Shown here piece by piece: positions 1-5,271 of a stretch of 7,394 nt of DNA. The stretch is from Planctomycetota bacterium (GTDB lineage Bacteria; Planctomycetota; Phycisphaerae; WQYP01). Position 1 is the stretch's first letter. Every line of letters starts with the position of its first letter. The DNA lies in assembly GCA_021780285.1 (NCBI GenBank), contig JAJXZA010000303.1, forward strand, positions 1 through 7,394. Direction: 5' to 3'. Both the position numbers and the translations under genes were made by a program. Under the pieces are notes generated by a model. That model was given only the letters and a program-made list of their open reading frames with translations, did not search any database and had not been told where the DNA came from.

Positions 1-1071
1 GTCTGGCGCACCATCATGGGTTTTGGCATTGGGGGCGACTACCCGCTTTCGGCTGTACTTATGAGCGAATATGCCAACCGCGAGTCGCGCGGCAAAATGG
101 TGGGCATGGTATTTTCATGCCAGGCGCTTGGCTTTCTGGCCGGGCCGATTGTTATTTTAACCATGCTGGCCGCCGGGGTAAGCCACGATCTTACCTGGCG
201 TATCGCGCTCGGGTTGGGGGCGCTGCCGGCAATGGGCGTGATCCTGCTGCGTCGCACCATGCCGGAATCACCACGGTGGCAGGCGCGGGCCATGGGGCGC
301 AGCGCCGAAGCCGCCCAGTCGCTGGCAACCTACAGCGACGGGACCGCCCAGGCCGGCGCCGAGCGGGCCACCGGCGTGGTGCGAGAACCGCTGACAAAGT
401 ATGCTCTGACCATTCTGGGCACCGCCGGCTGCTGGTTTGTGTTTGACTATGCCTATTACGGCAACACCATCGGCATGCCAACCATCATCAATTCGGTGGC
501 GCCTCACGCAAGCCTCATGACGTCCGTGGCATGGAACGTGCTGATCTTCGGAATCTTTGCCGTGCCGGGCTATGTGCTGGCTTTTATGCTAAGCGATAAA
601 CTGGGGCGCAAAACCATACAAATGGCGGGCTTCGCACTCATGGGACTTATGTTTTTGGTGCTGGGTCTTGTACCGGCGCTTTCGCAGAACGCGGCGGCGT
701 TTATCACTATTTTTGGCCTGAGTTATTTCTTCGCGGAGTTTGGCCCCAACGTCACAACCTTTGTGCTTGCGGCCGAACTTTACCCGGTCAATCTGCGCAC
801 CACCGGACACGGAATTTCGGCCGGTGTCGCCAAAATCGGCGCATTTTTGGGCGTACTTTTCCTCAACGGCATCCTGGCCAAGATGGGTTTTGGCGGCGGC
901 ATGCTGCTGTCGGCGGGCATGTCGGTGGTGGGCCTGGTGCTTACCGCGGTTTGCATTAAAGAACCCGCAGGCAAGTCGCTCGAGGAAGCCGGCCAGGAAT
1001 CAGGCTGGACTCCCAACATCGAGCCAAGCTCGCATGAACGCCTGCCAGTGCCCGCCGGCGCATCGGCTTGA
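1..1071 (+). CDS. MFS phosphate:H+ symporter (PHS family), 5' truncated
   Basis: This inner-membrane proton-coupled phosphate importer is open at the left edge; about 110 N-terminal residues (the first helices) are missing, judging from usual family length. Numbered from the Met at base 16, the fragment opens with the family motif GIGGDYPLS (4-12). Its second half has the MFS loop motif DKLGRK (194-199) and the stretch FGPNVTTFVLAAELYP (242-257) followed by RTTGHG. Residues known to bind phosphate in the fungal transporter PiPT have apparent counterparts: Tyr9 in DYP, Gln36, Trp140/Asp144/Tyr148 in WFVFDYAYY, and Asn245 in FGPN. The last ~35 residues are hydrophilic and cytoplasmic. The stop TGA is at 1069-1071, followed 88 bp on by a strong terminator. 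Other MFS solutes (sugars, organic acids) are possible but fit the motifs less well. The phosphate assignment is an inference from these residues. Confidence 0.87.
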   Translation, partial: VWRTIMGFGIGGDYPLSAVLMSEYANRESRGKMVGMVFSCQALGFLAGPIVILTMLAAGVSHDLTWRIALGLGALPAMGVILLRRTMPESPRWQARAMGRSAEAAQSLATYSDGTAQAGAERATGVVREPLTKYALTILGTAGCWFVFDYAYYGNTIGMPTIINSVAPHASLMTSVAWNVLIFGIFAVPGYVLAFMLSDKLGRKTIQMAGFALMGLMFLVLGLVPALSQNAAAFITIFGLSYFFAEFGPNVTTFVLAAELYPVNLRTTGHGISAGVAKIGAFLGVLFLNGILAKMGFGGGMLLSAGMSVVGLVLTAVCIKEPAGKSLEEAGQESGWTPNIEPSSHERLPVPAGASA

Positions 1072-1159
1072 TTCACATGGCGGGTAGGCAGTGTATCGCC
1101 CAGCATTGCCGGTTCGGCAGGGCAAACGCCGTGACTGTCGCACGCAGAGAGGGCCTTAT

Positions 1160-1202
1160 ACAAGGCATGATGCTCCCGCCCATCATGCCTTGTTTTATTT
1201 TT
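1160..1202 (+). terminator. Intrinsic terminator of the phosphate symporter gene
   Basis: A perfect 13-bp stem pairs 1160-1172 (ACAAGGCATGATG) with 1181-1193 around an 8-nt loop (CTCCCGCC). The last stem base is followed by TTTATTTTT at 1194-1202. This is a textbook rho-independent terminator reading rightwards from the symporter. There is no matching T-tract on the left side, so it should work mainly on the plus strand, protecting the convergent yidD gene from read-through. Confidence 0.93.
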
Positions 1203-1233
1203 GCAGGGTCAACAAGTGGTGCCGATTGCCTTC

Positions 1234-1258
1234 ACTCGGTTCGGCATCCAAACCGAGT
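1234..1258. terminator. Perfect hairpin at the 3' end of yidD, possible weak terminator
   Basis: ACTCGGTT (1234-1241) pairs perfectly with AACCGAGT (1251-1258) around a 9-nt loop. The hairpin abuts the yidD stop codon (TAA on the minus strand, 1259-1261). On the minus strand no T-tract follows, so it is not a canonical terminator for yidD. On the plus strand only TTTA follows. It may instead be a 3'-end stabilising hairpin or a second barrier to convergent transcription. Confidence 0.35.
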
Positions 1259-1513
1259 TTAGCGCCGCACGGCCTGCGAATCTTTTACCGGCGGCACAGG
1301 GTCCAGCCCGCCCGGATGAAATGGGTGGCAGCGGCAGATGCGCTTAATCGTAAGCCACGAGCCATGTACCGGCCCATGCTTTTCAATGGCCTCAAGACCA
1401 TAGTTGCTGCATGTGGGGTAATAGCGGCAGTGCCGCCCCAGCAAACCTGAAAGCGTGTATTGATACACGCGAATACCCCCCAGAAGCAGCCGCGTAAATG
1501 CTCGACGAAACAT
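1259..1513 (-). CDS. yidD: YidD-family membrane protein insertion efficiency factor
   Basis: YidD is a small, membrane-associated protein that aids insertion of inner-membrane proteins by the YidC/Sec pathway. The chosen start gives 84 residues, typical of the family (about 70-85). The family signature is complete: an amphipathic N-terminus (MFRRAFTRLLLGGIRVYQYTLS), then LLGRHCRYYPTCSNYGLEAIEKHG, then KRICRCHPFHPGGLDPVP, with the conserved cysteines. The start at 1513 has GGAG at 1520-1523, 6 nt upstream, and leaves the family core at the very N-terminus. An in-frame ATG at 1552 with its own GAGG 5 nt upstream would add 13 residues (MRNWPACYMLESA) and cannot be excluded. The gene follows rnpA on the same strand, the usual rnpA-yidD order, but 238 bp away. 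No yidC follows; the next gene is convergent. Confidence 0.93.
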   Translation of the reverse strand: MFRRAFTRLLLGGIRVYQYTLSGLLGRHCRYYPTCSNYGLEAIEKHGPVHGSWLTIKRICRCHPFHPGGLDPVPPVKDSQAVRR

Positions 1514-1519
1514 AGCCGA

Positions 1520-1523
1520 CTCC
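1520..1523 (-). promoter_or_regulatory. Ribosome binding site deciding the yidD start
   Basis: GGAG on the minus strand lies 6 nt before the ATG at 1513-1511. It supports the short form of YidD. A competing GAGG lies 5 nt before the upstream ATG at 1552-1550, so the choice rests on both spacing and family length. Confidence 0.55.
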
Positions 1524-1630
1524 AACATATAACACGCGGGCCAATTACGCATTGCGACCTCACACGTTCGTCGCAGGCAAAAAACCCCACCCGCTAATTA
1601 ACGTAAGCCTTCACGCAGGGCGACGACCAG

Positions 1631-1647
1631 GCAGGCAAGATGCCTGC
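1631..1647. repeat. GCAGGC-AAGAT-GCCTGC palindrome, candidate dispersed intergenic repeat
   Basis: Two 6-nt arms, GCAGGC (1631-1636) and GCCTGC (1642-1647), flank a 5-nt loop AAGAT, followed by GTTACAGG. No T-tract is adjacent on either side, so it is not a canonical terminator. The unit resembles a short palindromic repeat I recall as common between genes in planctomycetes and related bacteria. Only one full copy is visible here, so its repetitive nature is an inference. A partial echo (TCGCAGGCA) occurs at 1571-1579. Confidence 0.45.
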
Positions 1648-1751
1648 GTTACAGGGATGCGCCTGCTGCGGGCTGCGCCGGGACGGTCGCAACTGCCATC
1701 AGCGACGCAACTCCGGGCGATCACCGCGGTACCGCCCGCATGGCCTGCCCG

Positions 1752-2144
1752 CTACCGCAACAGCGACTGCAGCCGCTGATAATACTCCTGCACAGTTAAG
1801 CATTTGTGCGGCCGCACCACCAGCAGCACATCCCAGCCCGGCGGCCATTCCTGCTGCCACAGGCGGTACGCCTCGCGTATTCTCCGACGAATGGCATTGC
1901 GCTTAACCGCATTGCCGCTCTTTTTACCGATAGAAATAGCCAATCGCATCGAGCCGGCGTCGTCACGCCGCACCGCACAGGCCATCAGCGGGTGATGTGT
2001 GCGACGACGTCCCTTTTTGAATATGCCATCCACCCGCGGACCGCCCGGCAAACGCAAGCTGCGCGTCAGCCTTAGCCGCGGACGACCCACCCCGGCCGAA
2101 CGGGCTGGTGATGGGGTTTCAGGATGGTGCGGTCGGCTTTCCAC
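1752..2144 (-). CDS. rnpA: Ribonuclease P protein component
   Basis: RnpA is the basic protein subunit that binds the catalytic RNase P RNA and helps recognise the 5' leader of precursor tRNAs. The hallmark RNR region reads GNAVKRNAIRRRIREAYR (residues ~77-94), preceded by LAISIGKKS, the family's central strand. The N-terminal part RLTRSLRL with the following IFKKGRR matches the usual 'F.++G.R' region. I chose the GTG at 2144-2142 because GAAAGG lies 9 nt upstream (2154-2159), giving 130 residues, within the family range. A later GTG (2090-2088, 112 residues) is the alternative and would begin immediately before the conserved RLTRSLRL. The reading frame stays open far upstream with no RnpA similarity, and that part overlaps the divergent binding-protein gene. 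rpmH, normally just upstream, is absent. The stop is TAG at 1754-1752. Confidence 0.93.
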   Translation of the reverse strand: MESRPHHPETPSPARSAGVGRPRLRLTRSLRLPGGPRVDGIFKKGRRRTHHPLMACAVRRDDAGSMRLAISIGKKSGNAVKRNAIRRRIREAYRLWQQEWPPGWDVLLVVRPHKCLTVQEYYQRLQSLLR

Positions 2145-2165
2145 GTCGTAAAACCTTTCTATATT
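2138..2165 (+). promoter_or_regulatory. Candidate sigma70-type promoter for the ABC importer operon
   Basis: TTTCCA (2138-2143, 4 of 6 to TTGACA) and TATATT (2160-2165, 5 of 6 to TATAAT) are separated by 16 bp and point to the binding-protein gene. Transcription would start near 2172, about 64 nt before the ATG at 2236. It overlaps the start and ribosome binding site of rnpA. This rests on consensus matching only. I see no cobalamin-riboswitch-like or other recognisable structured leader after it. Confidence 0.33.
2154..2159 (-). promoter_or_regulatory. Ribosome binding site supporting the rnpA GTG start
   Basis: GAAAGG on the minus strand sits 9 nt before the GTG at 2144. No in-frame ATG lies between here and the conserved RnpA core, so this site decides the start. 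It adjoins the candidate -10 element of the divergent importer operon, so the two divergent units share very little DNA. Confidence 0.55.
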
Positions 2166-2235
2166 GCGCCAAAACCCGCCAAAACGTTCTACCGCAGGTT
2201 TGAGATTTACTGCCGTCAACCGTAGCATTCTGGCC

Positions 2236-3261
2236 ATGCGTATTGTACCGCAACATGCCCGGTCGCCTGCAGCCCCAACGGCGCTGCGTTCCACCTGCCT
2301 GCCCCACAGGCCGGCCCAACCGCGCCGGGCGTTGCTGCGGGCTTTCACGGCTCTTGCCTTTGGGGCATTGCTGCTTAGCCCGCTTGCAGGCTGCCGACGC
2401 AGCGGCAAACCACAGGCGTCGCGTGCCCCGGCGGATCTGAATCGCGCCGGGCAATCGCCCGCGGCGCCGCGCATCGTATGCACCGTACCGGCGGTTACGC
2501 AAATGCTGCTGCAAATTGGAGCCGCCAACGACCTTAAAGGCGTATCCACCTTTGACGCGCCGCTTTTACCCAAGTCGCTCCGGCGCCTGCCGGTGGTTGG
2601 CGACTACGAACATATAGATTATGAAACGCTCACCGCGCTTAAACCCACGGTCATCATCATTCAAATAGCCCCATTGCGCGTGCCGCCGGCGCTAAGCAGC
2701 TTTGCCGCGGCCCATCATGCCCAACTGCTCAACGTATCGCTTTCATCCCTTGCGGATATCGTCCGCGAGAGTCGTTTGCTCGGCCGCATAACCGGCCGGC
2801 AAACCCAGGCCGCCGCCGCCATCGCCCGCATGCAGCGACAACTCTCGCAGCTTGCCGCACAGCGGCCGGCCAAACCGCTGCGCGTGGTTTATCTCATCAG
2901 CCGCGAGCCTATGCTGGCGGTCGGGGCACATAATTTTCAAGATCAGATCATACGCGCCGCGGGCGGAATTAACATCGGTGCCAGGCTCGGCAGCGGCTAT
3001 CCAACGCTTAATCGCGAAACCCTGGTGCAGTTAAAACCGCAGGTGCTGGTTATTGACGCCCCCGGCTCGCTCGCCAGCCAGGGGGCAGGCGACCCACGAC
3101 TTGCAAGCTTCTTTTCGCTTCCCACACCCGCGGCCAAAACTGGCCGTATTTACCTCCTCACCAATATGAAATATGATCTTCCCACCTTGGCCGTAGGCTC
3201 TACGGCGCTGCGCCTGCATAAGTTGTTTTACCCATCGCCGACGGCCGGAGGCGCACCATGA
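2236..3261 (+). CDS. ABC importer substrate-binding lipoprotein, BtuF/FecB-like
   Basis: This is the extracytoplasmic binding protein of a cobalamin/siderophore/heme-class importer. A hydrophobic signal segment (FTALAFGALLLSP) ends in the lipobox LAGC, with the lipidated Cys at residue 53 of this start. The mature protein has the helical-backbone receptor fold signature: PRIVCTVPAVTQMLLQIGA, then VVGDYEHIDYETLTALKPTVIII, and in the second lobe EPMLAVG, then IIRAAGG and LNRETLVQLKPQVLVID. Neither available start has a good Shine-Dalgarno. ATG 2236 leaves an unusually long Arg-rich n-region (about 30 residues), while TTG 2332 would put the Cys at position 21. An ATG at 2164 is unlikely because it lies in the candidate promoter. 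The stop overlaps the permease start by ATGA. The family is clear; the ligand (B12, heme or iron chelate) is not shown. Confidence 0.85.
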   Translation: MRIVPQHARSPAAPTALRSTCLPHRPAQPRRALLRAFTALAFGALLLSPLAGCRRSGKPQASRAPADLNRAGQSPAAPRIVCTVPAVTQMLLQIGAANDLKGVSTFDAPLLPKSLRRLPVVGDYEHIDYETLTALKPTVIIIQIAPLRVPPALSSFAAAHHAQLLNVSLSSLADIVRESRLLGRITGRQTQAAAAIARMQRQLSQLAAQRPAKPLRVVYLISREPMLAVGAHNFQDQIIRAAGGINIGARLGSGYPTLNRETLVQLKPQVLVIDAPGSLASQGAGDPRLASFFSLPTPAAKTGRIYLLTNMKYDLPTLAVGSTALRLHKLFYPSPTAGGAP

Positions 3262-4298
3262 GTTCTCATCCCGCGGTTACCAAAGGCCGACTGGCCGCTT
3301 ACGGCATCGGCGGCAGCGCCATCGTTGTGCTGGTACTGCTGCTGTGCATTTACCTCGGACCCGGCAAGCCCGGCACACGCGAAATTGCCTTTGGCCCGGC
3401 AAGCCACGCCATTATGACACTGCGGCTGACGCGCGTAGGCGCTGCCGCCATTGCCGGCGCCGCACTGGCCGCGGCAGGCGCGCTGCTGCAGGGTCTGCTT
3501 AAAAATCCGCTCGCCGACCCCTACATTCTGGGCCTCGCCAGCGGCGCTGCCGTCGGCGTCATGGGCTGGATTGTCCTGACCCAGCAAGTTGCCGGCATGG
3601 CCGCATTAACACCCTGGCTTCTGGCGATTTCAACCTACGGCACAAGCCTGCCGGCGCTCACGGGCGCACTGGCGGCCTGCGGTATCGTCTATTTTTTAGC
3701 CCGCCGGGCCGGTGCGCTCGACCCGCTTACGCTGCTGCTTGGCGGCGTCGTAATCAGCACAATGGGCGGTGCGGCCATTATGCTGCTCAACAATATCGTC
3801 CCCTACGGCGCCCGTGCGGATATCGTCAGCTACCTGTTTGGCTACATCAGCGAAGGCACGCCGGCCATTTCCATTTATATCGCCCTGGCGGTTACGCTTG
3901 CCTCATGGGCCACGGCCCTGGCCACAGCAGGCGCACTTAACGTTGCCAGCCTGTCAGATACTGAAGCCCACAGCCTGGGCCTGCGGCTTAACCGCATGAG
4001 AACCCTGTGGTTTATCGCCGCGAGCCTGCTGACCGCCGCCGCCATCGCCATCGCCGGCCCCATTGGCTTTGTCGGCCTTATTTGCCCGCACATCTGCCGG
4101 TCGCTCTTCGGGCCTGATCACCGGCAATTGCTCGTCACCAGCCCGCTCACCGGCGCGGCATTTCTTATGCTCGCCGATACCCTGGTGCGCTGCACCGGCG
4201 GGTGGTTTAACGGCCAACTGCCCGTGGGTGTGATAACAGCTCTTTGCGGCGGGCCATTCTTTCTGTACCTGCTCTCGCGTCGGCCAAGTTGGGAATAG
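3258..4298 (+). CDS. FecCD/BtuC-family ABC importer permease
   Basis: This 346-residue polytopic inner-membrane permease should form a homodimeric channel with the ATPase encoded next. Family landmarks in order: a first membrane helix (~15-33); LRLTRVGAAAIAGAALAAAG (55-74); QGLLKNPLADPYILGLASGAAVG (78-100); LLLGGVVIST (159-168); the coupling region GPIGFVGLICPHICRSLFGPDHR (267-289), which contacts the ATPase; and the closing GQLPVGVITALCGGPFFLYLL (319-339). Length and motifs match BtuC/FhuB/HmuU-type permeases. Ten helices are typical of the family; I did not count them rigorously. The start ATG shares the ATGA with the stop of the binding protein, implying translational coupling. The substrate is undetermined; cobalamin, iron-siderophore and heme systems share these motifs. 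Confidence 0.92.
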   Translation: MSSHPAVTKGRLAAYGIGGSAIVVLVLLLCIYLGPGKPGTREIAFGPASHAIMTLRLTRVGAAAIAGAALAAAGALLQGLLKNPLADPYILGLASGAAVGVMGWIVLTQQVAGMAALTPWLLAISTYGTSLPALTGALAACGIVYFLARRAGALDPLTLLLGGVVISTMGGAAIMLLNNIVPYGARADIVSYLFGYISEGTPAISIYIALAVTLASWATALATAGALNVASLSDTEAHSLGLRLNRMRTLWFIAASLLTAAAIAIAGPIGFVGLICPHICRSLFGPDHRQLLVTSPLTGAAFLMLADTLVRCTGGWFNGQLPVGVITALCGGPFFLYLLSRRPSWE

Positions 4299-4301
4299 CG
4301 C

Positions 4302-5135
4302 ATGCAAACACCAGACAAAACCGCGTCCGCCCCGCAACCCACCGCCAGCGCCTCAACCCTGCGGGCCGAGAACGTAAGCTTTGCCTATGCCGCGGCCCCC
4401 GTGCTCAGCAATGTTTCCATCGCGCCGCGCGCCGGAGAAATTCTCGCCATTGTCGGCCCTAACGGCTCGGGCAAATCCACACTGCTGGGCACGCTGCTGG
4501 GCGCGCTTAAACCCACCGCTGGAACCGTATACCTTGCAGACAAACCTCTTGCCGCATACCCCCCGGATGCCATTGCCCGCGCCATCGCCTATGTACCGCA
4601 GCGGCCCACCGTAGCCTTCGGCTTTACCGTTGAAGCCGTGGTGCATATGGGCCGCTGGCCCCACCGCGGCAGCATCGGAGCGTCAGGCCTGCTTGGCCTG
4701 CCCGGCCCCGACGACGCGGCGGCCGTCGGCTATGCGCTGGCCGCTTGCGATATCACGCATCTGGCCCACAGGCGATTCCGCGACCTTTCCGGTGGAGAGC
4801 AGCAGCGCGCCTGCCTGGCCCGCGCCTTGGCGCAGCAATCGCCCATCATGTTGCTCGACGAACCCATGAACGCCCTGGACCTGCGGCATGAACTGCAGCT
4901 GTCACACCTCCTGCAATCACTCGCCGACAGCGGCAGCGCCATTGTGCTGGTAACACACGACCTGCGCCTCGCCGGCAGCCTCGCCCGGCAGATCGCGTTA
5001 CTCGATCACGGCAAGCTAATGGCCCGCGGAACGCCTTCCCAAGTGCTCACACCGGAGGTATTGGAACCGGTCTACGGCGTTAAGGTGCAGAACAGCCCCA
5101 CGGGCTTAACATTTGCCCTGCCGTCCATCATCTGA
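4302..5135 (+). CDS. ABC importer ATPase, BtuD/FecE-like
   Basis: This 277-residue cytoplasmic ATPase powers the importer formed with the preceding permease and lipoprotein. All nucleotide-binding motifs are intact: A-loop Tyr29; Walker A GPNGSGKST (52-60); Q-loop Gln100 in YVPQ; signature LSGGEQQ (162-168); Walker B IMLLDE (182-187, catalytic Glu187); D-loop ALDL; switch His219 in VTHD. The segment TVEAVVHMGRWPH (109-121) is typical of the FecE/FhuC/BtuD group. Only 3 bp separate it from the permease stop. The first ~20 residues are Ala/Ser/Pro-rich and not part of the domain, so a later start is conceivable, but no better one is obvious. No plus-strand T-tract terminator follows. The next hairpin (5198-5226) is oriented for the convergent porin. 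Confidence 0.93.
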   Translation: MQTPDKTASAPQPTASASTLRAENVSFAYAAAPVLSNVSIAPRAGEILAIVGPNGSGKSTLLGTLLGALKPTAGTVYLADKPLAAYPPDAIARAIAYVPQRPTVAFGFTVEAVVHMGRWPHRGSIGASGLLGLPGPDDAAAVGYALAACDITHLAHRRFRDLSGGEQQRACLARALAQQSPIMLLDEPMNALDLRHELQLSHLLQSLADSGSAIVLVTHDLRLAGSLARQIALLDHGKLMARGTPSQVLTPEVLEPVYGVKVQNSPTGLTFALPSII

Positions 5136-5186
5136 TGCGAACGCATTGCCCAAGCTTTACAAAAACCAATCCCACGGCCCCAGGGC

Positions 5187-5226
5187 AAAAATAAAAAGGG
5201 GCGCCTCGCACGAGCCGAAGCGCCCC
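5187..5226 (-). terminator. Intrinsic terminator of the porin gene
   Basis: On the minus strand GGGGCGC (5226-5220) pairs with GCGCCCC (5204-5198). The stem can extend inward by three pairs (5206-5208 with 5216-5218) across one C/A mismatch, leaving a 7-nt loop. The stem is followed by TTTTTATTTTT (5197-5187). It starts 45 bp after the porin stop. On the plus strand the hairpin is followed by AATTAGG, so it is at best a weak terminator for the ABC operon. Confidence 0.92.
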
Positions 5227-5271
5227 AATTAGGAGCTATTAACACAGTAAAATTGTCACACCATCTTGGCG

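Larger units (their letters stand above)
1514..1751. other. rnpA-yidD spacer without a supported gene
   Basis: These 238 bp lie between the rnpA stop and the yidD start. No frame on either strand encodes a recognisable protein; the open plus-strand frames here are Arg/Pro/Ala-rich with no motif. The spacer contains the palindrome at 1631-1647 and a minus-strand GGGGTTTTTT tract (1581-1588 region) that is not immediately preceded by a strong stem. I cannot tell whether yidD has its own promoter here or is co-transcribed with rnpA. Confidence 0.6.

Noticed and set aside
1571..1600. Minus-strand GGGGTTTTTT tract as terminator of rnpA
   Set aside because: The nearest stem ends well before the T-tract and needs wobble pairs, so the geometry does not fit an intrinsic terminator.
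1552..1906. Plus-strand frames across the rnpA-yidD spacer
   Set aside because: Composition is Arg/Pro/Ala-rich without motifs. They run through the palindrome and into the antisense of rnpA, and there is no convincing ribosome binding site.
2164..2235. Upstream ATG at 2164 as start of the binding-protein gene
   Set aside because: It overlaps the candidate -10 box (2160-2165), has no ribosome binding site, and would add still more residues ahead of an already long pre-signal segment.
2160..2240. Cobalamin riboswitch ahead of the ABC importer
   Set aside because: The space before ATG 2236 is far too short for the aptamer, and no B12-box-like sequence was seen there or in the spacer beyond it.
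2119..2514. Minus-strand frame rich in Arg, examined as a possible rpmH
   Set aside because: It lacks the L34 start motif and the conserved Gly/Arg pattern, is too long, and is antisense to the binding protein; it looks like GC-rich frame shadow.
2145..2573. N-terminal extension of the rnpA reading frame (open from an ATG at 2573)
   Set aside because: The 143 extra residues have no RnpA similarity and lie antisense to the binding-protein gene. The GTG at 2144 with a ribosome binding site gives the right length.
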